DNA of 64,000 nucleotides from Bacteroidales bacterium (GTDB taxonomy: Bacteria; Bacteroidota; Bacteroidia; Bacteroidales; F082): the NCBI GenBank assembly GCA_017632935.1, contig JAGBQJ010000037.1, positions 1-64,000 of the forward strand, read 5' to 3'. This document shows positions 25,013 through 33,469 of this stretch, one piece after another. Below the pieces are notes generated by a model. That model had not been told where the DNA came from, ran no database searches, and was given only the letters and a program-made list of their open reading frames with translations. The translations under genes and the position numbers were made by a program. Each line of letters opens with the position of its first letter. Positions within the stretch are counted from its first letter, which is position 1.

Positions 25013-27301
25013 ATGGAATCCTTACCCGCGTTATTTTCCGATCTTGCCTTGATATTGGTCACAGCAGGTATCACTACGGTGATTTTCAAATGGTTGAAGC
25101 AACCTGTCGTGTTGGGCTACATCATCGCTGGTTTCTTGATCGGTCCCAATTTTGAATGGTTTCCTGTCATCAACGACCACACGAGTGTGGAGACTTGGAG
25201 TGAAATTGGCATGGTGTTCATGCTGTTTGGTATCGGATTGGAGTTCAGTTTCAAGAAGCTGAAGAAAGTGGGCGGAACGGTCGGCATCACCGCCATGACC
25301 GAGCTGGTGACGATGTGTCTGGTGGGCTTCCTGTTGGGCAAACTGCTAGGTTGGTCGCAGATGGATTGCATCTTCCTCGGCGCGATGCTGTCGATTTCAT
25401 CGACAACGATTATCGCCAAAGCCTTCGACGACATGAAACTGCACCGCGAGAAGTTCAGCGGCAACGTTATCGGTGAGTTGGTCGTTGAGGACCTTGAAGC
25501 GGTCTTGTTGATGGTCATCTTGTCCACTTTGGCGGTGAGTAAGACCTTCGACGGCATGCAGCTGGTTACCAGCATGTTGAAGCTTGGCTTCTTTCTGTTG
25601 ATTTGGTTTATTGGTGGTATTTTCATTGTGCCGACCATTTTGCGTTGGTCGCGGAAGTTCATGTCGGAGGAGACGCTGACGGTGTTTTCGGTGGGTTTGT
25701 GTTTCATGATGGTGGTGTTGGCCAATATTGCTGGATTCTCTTCGGCTTTGGGTGCCTTTATCATGGGCTCTATTTTGGCCGAAACCCTTGAGGCTGAGAT
25801 GATTCACAAGCTGACGACACCCATCAAAAACCTGTTTGGAGCCATCTTCTTTGTCTCGGTGGGTATGATGGTCGACCCGCAGATTCTGGTCAACTACTGG
25901 TGGCAGATTCTGGTGGTGACCGTTGTGTTGCTCCTTTTCAAGCCTTTGAGCAATGTCATTGGACGTCTGTTGGCGGGCTTGGGACTGAAACAAGCCATTC
26001 AGGGCGGTTTCTGTTTCTGTCAGATTGGAGAGTTCTCCTTCATCATCGCGACGTTGGGCTTGAGTTATGGCGTCATCGACGATTTTTTGTATCCCATCAT
26101 CGTTTCTGTGTCCATCATCACGACTTTCATCACGCCTTATGCCATCAAAGCCGCTGCGCCGACCTACAATTGGGTACACAAGCACCTGCCTGAGCGTTGG
26201 CTGAGCCATCTGGAGAATACCGACCGTGGCATCAAGGTGAAGAGTGGGGAGAAGGTGAGCATGGCCAGCTTCGTTGGGCGACAGGTCAAGCATATCATCA
26301 TAAATATTGCCATTGTCATCGCGGTGCTGTTTCTTTGTTTCTGGGTCAGCTCCGAGGTCATCATGGATTATGTGCATGGGATATGGGGCGTCGTTATTAG
26401 TGCGGCCATCACTTTGGTGTTGGTCTCGCCTTTCCTATGGGCCATTGGCTTCCGGCACACTTTGGTCAAGACCACACATAAGCTGATGGAACACAGTCGC
26501 TTCAATAAAACGGTGATTTTAGTAATCTTTATCCTTCGTTTCATTATCGTTTGGGTGGTGGCTATTGCGATTATGCGGCATTTCTTCAATGGGGCATTCT
26601 GGTCACGTCTGGGAATAAGTGCGCCATATTATCGCTTGATCAATATCGCTATGGCCTTGGTTTACACCATCATGCTTCGCGTTTTGAGTCCTGCGATGAA
26701 GTTCTACAAACGCATTGAGGACAACTTCCAGGGCAACCTGAACAAGCGGCAGTCGACTCAGGTGTTTACCGTGCCTGAAATCTTGCAGGAAAACTGCCAT
26801 TTGCAGAAGATGACTTTGAGCCCCGACAGCACGTATGCCGGCAAACTCATCAAAGAGACCGACTTCCGCGACAACTATAACGTGAGCGTGGTGAGTGTGG
26901 AGCGCGGCAAGCAGCTTTTCGAACTGCCGAAGTCTGATTTTCAGCTGTTTCCGTATGATAAAATCACCTTTGTGGGGCACGAAGACCATCTCAGGTTGCT
27001 GGTGAGCAAGGTGGAGGCATTCGATGACGCTTTGATCCAGGAGCACGAGGAGAGCGAGGTGGATTTGTACAATGTACGAGTGCGTCCCAATAGTCCGTAT
27101 GTCGGCGTCGCCCTTAAGGATTCGGGCTTGGCCGAGAACTTTGAGGCCATGATTATCGCCATCGAGCGCGATGGCCACTTCATCTTGAATCCTTCGGCGC
27201 GCATCACCTTCCAACCCGCTGATTTGGTGTGGTTTGTGGCGCAGAAAGAGCGGGCAGAGGTGTTGATGGATTATAACCCGGAGGAGATTTCTAATTCGTA
27301 A
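25013..27301 (+). CDS. CPA2-family cation:proton antiporter with two TrkA-C domains (Kef-like)
   Basis: A 762-residue inner-membrane transporter. The first ~400 residues form an Na+/H+-exchanger-like helix bundle with the FGIGLEFSFKKL and GAMLSISSTTIIAKAF segments of CPA2 proteins. A second group of hydrophobic helices (about 425-560) follows, an extension not found in standard KefB/KefC. Two TrkA-C regulatory domains lie at about residues 590-675 and 680-755. The nucleotide-binding TrkA-N domain of Kef proteins is not apparent. Role: K+ or Na+ homeostasis coupled to protons. Confidence 0.85.
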   Translation: MESLPALFSDLALILVTAGITTVIFKWLKQPVVLGYIIAGFLIGPNFEWFPVINDHTSVETWSEIGMVFMLFGIGLEFSFKKLKKVGGTVGITAMTELVTMCLVGFLLGKLLGWSQMDCIFLGAMLSISSTTIIAKAFDDMKLHREKFSGNVIGELVVEDLEAVLLMVILSTLAVSKTFDGMQLVTSMLKLGFFLLIWFIGGIFIVPTILRWSRKFMSEETLTVFSVGLCFMMVVLANIAGFSSALGAFIMGSILAETLEAEMIHKLTTPIKNLFGAIFFVSVGMMVDPQILVNYWWQILVVTVVLLLFKPLSNVIGRLLAGLGLKQAIQGGFCFCQIGEFSFIIATLGLSYGVIDDFLYPIIVSVSIITTFITPYAIKAAAPTYNWVHKHLPERWLSHLENTDRGIKVKSGEKVSMASFVGRQVKHIIINIAIVIAVLFLCFWVSSEVIMDYVHGIWGVVISAAITLVLVSPFLWAIGFRHTLVKTTHKLMEHSRFNKTVILVIFILRFIIVWVVAIAIMRHFFNGAFWSRLGISAPYYRLINIAMALVYTIMLRVLSPAMKFYKRIEDNFQGNLNKRQSTQVFTVPEILQENCHLQKMTLSPDSTYAGKLIKETDFRDNYNVSVVSVERGKQLFELPKSDFQLFPYDKITFVGHEDHLRLLVSKVEAFDDALIQEHEESEVDLYNVRVRPNSPYVGVALKDSGLAENFEAMIIAIERDGHFILNPSARITFQPADLVWFVAQKERAEVLMDYNPEEISNS

Positions 27302-27407
27302 AAACTCATTATCTGGATTGCTTCTTCCGTTTTCACGGAATGAGGCCTCGCGATGACGAAAAGTGCGTCTAACTACAAACTGAACAACTGAACAACTTTC
27401 AATTGAA

Positions 27408-29462
27408 ATGATTGTTTGCATTGCCGAAAAGCCAAGCGTCGCCCGCGACATCGCCAAGGTGCTGGGAGCCAACACCGCCCATGAGGGATACATGGAAGGC
27501 AACGGCTACCAGGTGACTTGGACTTTCGGCCATCTCTGCACCTTGAAGGAACCTCACGATTACACCGACCAGTGGAAGGCCTGGGCACTAAGCCGCTTGC
27601 CGATGATTCCGCCGCGTTTCGGCATCAAACTCATCACCGATAAAGGCGTGGAAAAACAATTCAAGGTCATTGAATCCTTATTTCAGAAAGCCGATGAAAT
27701 AGTGAATTGCGGCGATGCCGGACAGGAGGGCGAGCTCATCCAGCGTTGGGTGATGCAGAAGGCCGCCGTGCATTGTCCCGTGAAGCGTCTGTGGATTTCC
27801 TCGCTGACTGAGGAATCCATCAAGGAAGGCTTCAAGACCTTGAAGGATCAGGCTGACTATCAATCGCTTTATGAGGCAGGTCTCTCGCGTGCTATCGGTG
27901 ACTGGCTCTTGGGCATGAATGCCACACGGCTCTACACCTTGAAATATGGACAAAACCGTCAGGTACTGTCTATCGGCAGGGTGCAGACGCCCACTTTGGC
28001 GCTGATTGTCAACCGTTACCACGAAATCGTGAACTTCAAGCCAGAGGCTTATTGGGTGCTGTCGACGGTGTATCGCGACACGACCTTCACGGCCACCAAA
28101 GGCAAATACGGCGCCGTGGAAGACGGCCAAAAAGACCTGCAAAGCGTTGAGGGAAAAGAGTTTACGGTGAATGATATTTCCACCAAGAAAGGCACGGAAG
28201 CACCGCCGAGGTTGTACGACTTGACTTCGTTACAAGTGGAATGCAACAAGAAATATAACCTGTCCGCCGACCAGACCCTGCAGACCATACAGAGCCTCTA
28301 CGAGAAGAAATACACCACTTATCCTCGTGTTGACACCACCTATCTGAGTGACGACATCTATCCTAAGTGTCCCGACATTCTGGCGAAACTCACCAATTAC
28401 GCTGAATACACCGCGCCGTTGGCGGGCAAGAAATTGCCCAAGAGCAAGAAGGTGTTCGACAACAGCAAGGTCACCGACCACCATGCTATCATCCCGACGG
28501 GTGTGGTGCCGCAAGGTCTGTCGTTTGCCGAGCAGCAGGTCTATGATGAGGTCTGCCGTCATTTCATCGCCGTGTTTTACCCTGACTGTCAGTTTGCCAC
28601 GACGACCGTCTTGGGCAAGGTGGAAGACGTGGAGTTCAAGACCTCGGGCAAGCAGATACTTGTACCAGGTTGGCGTGATGTCATTAAGCCTCAGAAACAG
28701 ATGGATGAGGAAAAGAAGGAAGGGCAGGAGGACGAAGAGAAGACCTTGCCTATCTTCGAGAAAGGCGAGCACGGATCGCACCAGCCGTCGTTGGCCGAAA
28801 AATGGACCTCGCCACCGAAACCCTATACTGAGGCCACCTTGTTGCGAGCCATGGAAACGGCGGGTAAACTCGTTGATGACGAGTCGCTGCGTGAGGTGAT
28901 GAAGGAGAACGGCATAGGGCGTCCTTCCACGCGTGCGGCCATCATCGAGACGCTGTTCAAGCGCAACTATATTAAAAAGGTGCGCAAGAGCCTTGAGCCC
29001 ACACCCACGGGCATCGAGCTCATTGGCCTCATCCACGAAGACCTCTTGAAGAGCGCTGAACTGACGGGCATCTGGGAGAAGAAGCTCCGCGAGATAGAGC
29101 AGCACAAATACGAGGCCCGACAGTTCCTCGATGAGCTGAAACAGATGGTGACAGAGATTGTCACCACGGTGATGCTGGACAATAGCAACCGCCGTGTGGC
29201 TGCTGCCGTGGTGGAGCAGCCGAAGCCCAAGAAGGCGACACCTAAAAAAGCTGCTGCGCCTAAAACCAAGAAAGCCTCGGAAGGCATGTCATCCCTGCAT
29301 GGGGAAGTGCGTGGGCGGGGATCTATGCCTTCCCAAACAAATCCTGATGCCATTATCGGTCAGCCCTGTCCGCTATGTGGCAAGGGGCATATTATTAAAG
29401 GTAAGACGGCCTACGGCTGTTCCGAGTGGAGAAATGGTTGCGGGTGGCGGAAGGCGTTTTAG
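27408..29462 (+). CDS. topB: DNA topoisomerase III, with a repeat element inside its reading frame
   Basis: A 684-residue type IA topoisomerase that decatenates DNA through a transient 5' phosphotyrosine. It starts MIVCIAEKPSVARDIAKVLG (Toprim), has GDAGQEGELI for metal binding, and the catalytic Tyr305 in TTYPRVDT. A Lys/Ala/Pro-rich linker follows the core, then a stretch SEGMSSLHGEVRGRGSMPS that is encoded by dispersed repeat copy C, and a C-terminal zinc-ribbon-like PCPLCGKGHIIKGKTAYGC. The stop is followed by tandem repeats and the accessory island. The 16 bases covering its last codons recur at 44622-44637. Confidence 0.93.
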   Translation: MIVCIAEKPSVARDIAKVLGANTAHEGYMEGNGYQVTWTFGHLCTLKEPHDYTDQWKAWALSRLPMIPPRFGIKLITDKGVEKQFKVIESLFQKADEIVNCGDAGQEGELIQRWVMQKAAVHCPVKRLWISSLTEESIKEGFKTLKDQADYQSLYEAGLSRAIGDWLLGMNATRLYTLKYGQNRQVLSIGRVQTPTLALIVNRYHEIVNFKPEAYWVLSTVYRDTTFTATKGKYGAVEDGQKDLQSVEGKEFTVNDISTKKGTEAPPRLYDLTSLQVECNKKYNLSADQTLQTIQSLYEKKYTTYPRVDTTYLSDDIYPKCPDILAKLTNYAEYTAPLAGKKLPKSKKVFDNSKVTDHHAIIPTGVVPQGLSFAEQQVYDEVCRHFIAVFYPDCQFATTTVLGKVEDVEFKTSGKQILVPGWRDVIKPQKQMDEEKKEGQEDEEKTLPIFEKGEHGSHQPSLAEKWTSPPKPYTEATLLRAMETAGKLVDDESLREVMKENGIGRPSTRAAIIETLFKRNYIKKVRKSLEPTPTGIELIGLIHEDLLKSAELTGIWEKKLREIEQHKYEARQFLDELKQMVTEIVTTVMLDNSNRRVAAAVVEQPKPKKATPKKAAAPKTKKASEGMSSLHGEVRGRGSMPSQTNPDAIIGQPCPLCGKGHIIKGKTAYGCSEWRNGCGWRKAF
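29279..29333. repeat. Dispersed palindrome-ended repeat, copy C, inside topB
   Basis: GGAAGGCAT (29279-29287) and ATGCCTTCC (29325-29333) flank GTCATCCCTGCATGGGGAAG and GTGCGTGGGCGGGGATCT. The core matches copies A and B, while the terminal arms carry paired changes that keep complementarity. Confidence 0.75.
29445..29460 (+). repeat. Left copy of a 16-nt direct repeat at the topB 3' end (possible attL)
   Basis: TGGCGGAAGGCGTTTT, encoding the last residues WRKAF of TopB. An exact second copy is at 44622-44637, at the far side of the AT-rich island. Confidence 0.55.
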
Positions 29463-29464
29463 CG

Positions 29465-29555
29465 TTATTCGTCTCGGTTTTGTCAAAAATTGGGTGATTA
29501 TTCGTCTCGGTTTTGTCAAAAATTGGGTGATTATTCGTCTCGGTTTTGTCAAAAA
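29465..29555 (+). repeat. 33-bp tandem repeat, 2.8 copies, before the DUF4143 ATPase gene
   Basis: Two identical full units (29465-29497 and 29498-29530) and 25 bases of a third, each containing CGTCTCGGTTTTGTCAAAAA with an inner TTTTG/CAAAA palindrome. The third copy runs into the promoter box at 29560. No spacers, so not a CRISPR. Confidence 0.9.
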
Positions 29556-29559
29556 GTAT

Positions 29560-29567
29560 TATTTTTG
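29560..29567 (+). promoter_or_regulatory. -7 promoter box of the DUF4143 ATPase gene
   Basis: TATTTTTG, 29 bases before the start at 29597 and immediately after the tandem repeats. Confidence 0.7.
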
Positions 29568-29596
29568 CCAGCGGAATTATCAATTAAATTCTTGAA

Positions 29597-30970
29597 ATGT
29601 ATATAGAAAGACCCATAGACGCATTGCTTCTGGAATGGAAGAACAGCCGCAATCACAAACCACTCTTGTTGAGAGGTGCACGACAGGTGGGTAAATCGTG
29701 GGCCGTGGAACACTTGGCTGAGACGTTTGAATACTTTATCGAGGTAAACTTTGAAAAAAACTCGGATATGCTGGAGTTTTTCGAGAAGATTCACGATGTG
29801 CACGAGTTGGCCAACAGGTTGGGCATGTATTTTAACACCCCAGCGGTTCCAGGCAAGACCCTGCTTTTCATTGACGAGATACAAGACTCGGTGGATGCCA
29901 TCAAGAGCCTATGGTCGTTCAAAGAGGATTTCCCGGAACTTCATGTAGTAGCTGCAGGCTCGCTTTTGGAGTTTGCTCTCAAAGGGTTGTCGTCGTTTGG
30001 TGTGGGTCGGATACGCTCGTTGTTTGTCTATCCCTTCTCTTTTGACGAGTTTTTGGTGGCAGAGGGAAAATCGGCATGGGTGAAAGCCAAGCAGGAAGCA
30101 ACCTCGGAAAAGCCGTTGCTCACGCCATTGTACAATGACCTTGTACAGCATTACCGCACTTTCCTGATGGTGGGTGGTATGCCTGCCAGCGTGGCTGCCT
30201 GGATAACGACGCACGACTACCGAGAATGTCAGGCTGAGCTTGACGACATCCAGCTGACCTATTACGACGACTTCCCGAAATACGCCGACAAGGTTGATCC
30301 GACGTTGCTTCGCAACACATTGCAAAGCGTAGTGATGCAGATAGGGGAGAAATTCACCTATAGCCATGTGGACGGAGGTTATCGGGCCGAGGACGTGAAA
30401 AAGGCTTTGTCCCTGTTGTGCGATGCGGGCATCATCAAGAGGGTGAAACACACGGCTGCCAACGGCATTCCACTTGGAGCAGAAGTCAACAATAAATTCA
30501 ACAAATACATCTATCTTGACAGCGGGTTGTTGCTGCGGATTCTCGACATGGACCTGGGCGGATCGCGACAGCTGACCGAGCTGATTCTCGCCGGTACCGC
30601 CGAGGATTTGGTGAACAAAGGTGGTTTGGCAGAGATGATGCTGGGCTGGGAGTTGGTGAAGTACAACAATTCACGTTCGCAGCATGAGCTGTTCTATTGG
30701 GAAAACACTGCCGAGGGTACGCGGTCAGAGGTGGATTACATCATCACTCGCGACCTGAAGGTGCTGCCCATCGAATGCAAGGCGGGTGTTAGCGGCAAGA
30801 TGAAGAGTTTGTATGAGTTTATGCGCCAGAAGCATTTGACGGAAGCCATTCGTTGTTCGTTGGAGAACTTTGAACAGTTGGAAAACATTGACAAGAAGGA
30901 CAACAATGCTGTGCGTCATGTCCAGATACTTCCGCTGTTTGCGGTTTCTAATCTTTTTGATGTTTTTTAA
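29597..30970 (+). CDS. AAA_14/DUF4143 ATPase
   Basis: A 457-residue predicted cytoplasmic ATPase. Walker A is GARQVGKS (residues 27-34), Walker B is LLFIDEIQDS near residue 95, a sensor-type AAGSLLEFAL follows, and the C-terminal DUF4143 domain includes FYWENTAEGTRSEVDYIIT and LPIECKAGVSGKM, a PD-(D/E)XK-like signature (VDY, ECKAG). The family is widespread and often multi-copy in Bacteroidales; its cellular role is not established. It lies just inside the left repeat of the island, but its composition is more chromosomal than the genes that follow. Confidence 0.88.
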   Translation: MYIERPIDALLLEWKNSRNHKPLLLRGARQVGKSWAVEHLAETFEYFIEVNFEKNSDMLEFFEKIHDVHELANRLGMYFNTPAVPGKTLLFIDEIQDSVDAIKSLWSFKEDFPELHVVAAGSLLEFALKGLSSFGVGRIRSLFVYPFSFDEFLVAEGKSAWVKAKQEATSEKPLLTPLYNDLVQHYRTFLMVGGMPASVAAWITTHDYRECQAELDDIQLTYYDDFPKYADKVDPTLLRNTLQSVVMQIGEKFTYSHVDGGYRAEDVKKALSLLCDAGIIKRVKHTAANGIPLGAEVNNKFNKYIYLDSGLLLRILDMDLGGSRQLTELILAGTAEDLVNKGGLAEMMLGWELVKYNNSRSQHELFYWENTAEGTRSEVDYIITRDLKVLPIECKAGVSGKMKSLYEFMRQKHLTEAIRCSLENFEQLENIDKKDNNAVRHVQILPLFAVSNLFDVF

Positions 30971-31050
30971 GTGCTTGGCTATTTATGTGCATGGAGGATA
31001 TGTGAATTTGCAATTTTTTTTTCGTTTTATGTTGGAAAAAGAAAAATTTG

Positions 31051-31058
31051 TATATTTG
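31051..31058 (+). promoter_or_regulatory. -7 promoter box of the structured leader and island operon
   Basis: TATATTTG, about 95 bases before the first arm of the structured element. Confidence 0.65.
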
Positions 31059-31152
31059 CAACGCTAATTAACGGATTGTATCACAAAAACGAATAAAAAC
31101 AAAAATTATACACCTTAATTAATAAATAAGCAAGCATAGAGACGAATTTCAT

Positions 31153-31273
31153 CTGTTCTAAAATTTGGCGATTTTAACGGATAGTAAATCTTGCAGTTTA
31201 GTCGAAATGCTCACGCATGGCGTGAGCTGGACTATTTCACGGATTTACGGGTTACGCCAAATACCTTGAACAG
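31153..31273 (+). ncRNA. Candidate structured leader RNA (five nested stems)
   Basis: Nested arms: CTGTTC (31153-31158) with GAACAG (31268-31273); ATTTGGCG (31163-31170) with CGCCAAAT (31255-31262); GTAAATC (31184-31190) with GATTTAC (31242-31248); TAGTC (31199-31203) with GACTA (31230-31234); and an apical GCTCACGC/GCGTGAGC hairpin (31209-31227). It follows a promoter and abuts a terminator hairpin, the geometry of a cis-regulatory leader or a small RNA. Not assigned to any known family by eye. Confidence 0.65.
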
Positions 31274-31302
31274 CGCGAAACGGTCTGGTTTCACGCTTTT
31301 TT
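31272..31302 (+). terminator. Terminator hairpin at the end of the structured leader
   Basis: AGCGCGAAAC (31272-31281) pairs with GTTTCACGCT (31288-31297) with one C/A mismatch, followed by a T-run to 31302. Its 5' arm overlaps the last two bases of the outermost leader stem. Confidence 0.75.
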
Positions 31303-31336
31303 GTTTGTATATGGTGGAAAACTGAAAGGACAAAAA

Positions 31337-31721
31337 ATGAAAAAAAACTTGGATTAATTATGGATTGTTAGTAGGGATTGTTATGCTTTTAGCAGCCTGC
31401 CAATCTACGCCCCTGGGATATGTGAATAGTTTTGAAAGGTTTGTGGAACGTGTTGAAAAAAATGCTTCATCATATTCTCAAGAACAGTGGGAACGGAACG
31501 ACTAGCATTTACAAGAATTTGTTGAAAGGTATAATAAAAAGAAACAAAAACTTTCACCAGAGCAAAAGAGAAAAGTTGGAGAATTGCCAGGCAGGTATTA
31601 TAAAGCAAGAGTGAAATCTATGGGTCTCAATATCTTAGGTGAGATTGGTGGCTGGTTGGATTATATCAAAGGTTTTGCCGATGAAATCATGGAAGACATT
31701 GAAAACTATCAAAATCAATAA
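31337..31721 (+). pseudogene. DUF6565-like lipoprotein, frameshifted and with an in-frame TAG
   Basis: Read in the frame of 31365, the DNA encodes LLVGIVMLLAACQS (a signal peptide with lipobox LAAC) and then YVNSFERFVERVEKNASSYS, QEFVERYNKKKQKLSPEQK and a tail ending IMEDIENYQNQ, the pattern of DUF6565 lipoproteins. Two lesions stop it: the ATG at 31337 is out of frame across an A8 run (A7 would restore it), and TAG at 31503-31505 interrupts the middle. It is the first gene after the leader terminator. Either a decayed gene or, for the A-run, an assembly error or slippage site. Confidence 0.75.
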
Positions 31722-31725
31722 AAAA

Positions 31726-32976
31726 ATGAAGAGAATTGTACTTTATGCGATTATGGCTTTATGCTTGATTAGTTCAAGTTGTGATGCCCAAACAAGAAGA
31801 AGAGGTGGCGGTCATGAAGGAAACAGTGAGCCTACCCAAAAAACAGAAACGATTAAACCAGCTTCTAATAAGCCTGTAGTCAATGTTTATATTGAGAATT
31901 CAGGGAGTATGGATGGATATTTGAAGGGGGTTACCGAGTTTGAGTCTGCAGTATATAACTATTTGTCAGACATTAAGATTTCGGATATTACCGACACCTT
32001 GAATTTGTATTATATCAATAGTGAGATTATTTCCTATGCGCAAAGTGCTGATGCTGATGTTATTCGAGATTTTATTAGCAAACTCGAGCCAAATGAGTTT
32101 AAAAAACGAGGAGGAAACAGAGGTACTTCTGATATTGCTGATGTAATAAAGTCAATATTAAAGGAAACTCGAGATGGTGTTATTTCCATAATGGTTACTG
32201 ACGGCATTTTTTCACCAGGTAAAGGTAAAGATGCTGAAGCTTATCTTGTAAATCAAGAAATCGGAATAAAAACATCGATGGCTGAGCATTTAAATAAATA
32301 TCCAAAATCGGCTGTGATTTTATATCAATTGTCTTCGAAGTTTGATGGCACTTATTATAATAAGGTGGATGCTAAGATTCCCTTGAATAATGTACAAAGG
32401 CCATTTTATATTTGGATATTTGGTCAAGCATCTGATCTGGCAGCATTGAGAGAAGCAGTTCCGGAAAACAAGTTTAATGGAAGTGGAGTTGAAAAAATGT
32501 TTTCTATTGTCGCTGGAAATCAAAGAGTTGATTATGCAGTTAAGCCAAAGTCGGGTAATTTTTGTGTTTCAAGAAATAATCCAAAAACAGAAATTAATAA
32601 ACTAAAAGCGGATCGTGACGGGAAAGTGAGGTTTTCCGTAAACGCGGACTTTAAAGATTTACTGTTGGATGAATCTTATATTATTGATTCTAGAAATTAT
32701 GAATTACAGATTTATGATCTTAAAGTTGCACCGAAAACAGATTCCAAATACACTCATACGATTACGCTTGCTACTGAAAATAGGAAACAGAAAAATGGAG
32801 AATTGAGCATCAAATTAATGATGACCGAACCTAATTGGGATGATGTGAACGATCCTATTGGTTTAGAAGCCGTTCCTGGAAAAACCTATGGAATAAAGTA
32901 TCAGATAAGTGGCATTTATAAGGCTTTTGCAAATAAGGCAAATTATTATACGGAGCTTATTATCAACATTAAATAA
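31726..32976 (+). CDS. Exported vWA-like (MIDAS) protein, first intact gene of the cytoskeletal/ion-channel operon
   Basis: A 416-residue protein with a signal peptide (IVLYAIMALCLISSSC; weak lipobox at Cys19, so lipoprotein or signal-peptidase I substrate). The mature part has a von Willebrand A-type metal site: IENSGSM at residues 56-62 (Glu in place of the first Asp of DxSxS), a RGTSDIADVIK block carrying the Thr, and MVTDGIF with Asp159. The C-terminal ~180 residues look beta-rich. ATG 31726 is chosen because the signal peptide starts there; it lies five bases after the broken DUF6565 gene. Location periplasmic or surface. Likely adhesion or scaffolding part of the complex (inference). 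Confidence 0.75.
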   Translation: MKRIVLYAIMALCLISSSCDAQTRRRGGGHEGNSEPTQKTETIKPASNKPVVNVYIENSGSMDGYLKGVTEFESAVYNYLSDIKISDITDTLNLYYINSEIISYAQSADADVIRDFISKLEPNEFKKRGGNRGTSDIADVIKSILKETRDGVISIMVTDGIFSPGKGKDAEAYLVNQEIGIKTSMAEHLNKYPKSAVILYQLSSKFDGTYYNKVDAKIPLNNVQRPFYIWIFGQASDLAALREAVPENKFNGSGVEKMFSIVAGNQRVDYAVKPKSGNFCVSRNNPKTEINKLKADRDGKVRFSVNADFKDLLLDESYIIDSRNYELQIYDLKVAPKTDSKYTHTITLATENRKQKNGELSIKLMMTEPNWDDVNDPIGLEAVPGKTYGIKYQISGIYKAFANKANYYTELIINIK

Positions 32977-32994
32977 CTAAAAGTAACATTTATT

Positions 32995-33435
32995 ATGAAC
33001 ATTATTTTTTCATGGATTTATGGATGGTTTATCTCTATTTTTGGAGAAGATCTGGATTATCACTTATTTGGTTATGAATGCCAAGGTGATGAATTTGTTT
33101 TGGGCGACAGATGCCTCTATACCCCAATTGGATTAGTTGCACTAGGTGTTGCTATTCTGTTTTTTGTGCTGTATTATTACATAGTTAATTCAGCAAAATT
33201 AAACAGGTGGTGGCATTGGGTAATCGTGATGCTATTGGTTGGTATTGTTAATTTCTTTGTCGGTCACGCATGGACTGTTGCCGAATTGCCCAATATGGGA
33301 GGATGTTTGACAGTCTATGTTGGTGATTGCTGGTTGTTTGGATTAGCAAACGCTATTGTGTCCGCTCTTTTCTTCATTATTATCTCGTTCGCAGGGAAAT
33401 GGGGAAGTAGTCAATGTAAACATACACCTTTCTAA
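32995..33435 (+). CDS. Small polytopic membrane protein of the operon
   Basis: 146 residues with about four hydrophobic segments: an N-terminal IIFSWIYGWFISIF, then GLVALGVAILFFVLYYYIV, WVIVMLLVGIVNFFVGHAW and ANAIVSALFFIIISFAG. Several Cys residues lie in the predicted loops (YECQGDE, GDRCLY, GGCLTVYVGDC), possibly disulfide-bonded. No family recognised. It lies 18 bases after the vWA gene and 34 before the tubulin-like gene; probably the membrane partner of one of them. Confidence 0.7.
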   Translation: MNIIFSWIYGWFISIFGEDLDYHLFGYECQGDEFVLGDRCLYTPIGLVALGVAILFFVLYYYIVNSAKLNRWWHWVIVMLLVGIVNFFVGHAWTVAELPNMGGCLTVYVGDCWLFGLANAIVSALFFIIISFAGKWGSSQCKHTPF

Positions 33436-33469
33436 TTTAACTGAGTATTAACAAATTAAATAAGCAAAC

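Noticed and set aside
27302-27407. A regulatory RNA between the antiporter and topB
   Set aside because: Only a 6-bp TTCCGT/ACGGAA hairpin is seen; too weak to call.
29465-29555. Possible CRISPR array
   Set aside because: Units are directly tandem with no spacers, and no cas genes are present.
31153-31273. Integron attC site
   Set aside because: The arms lack the paired RYYYAAC/GTTRRRY ends, and there is no integron integrase or cassette series.
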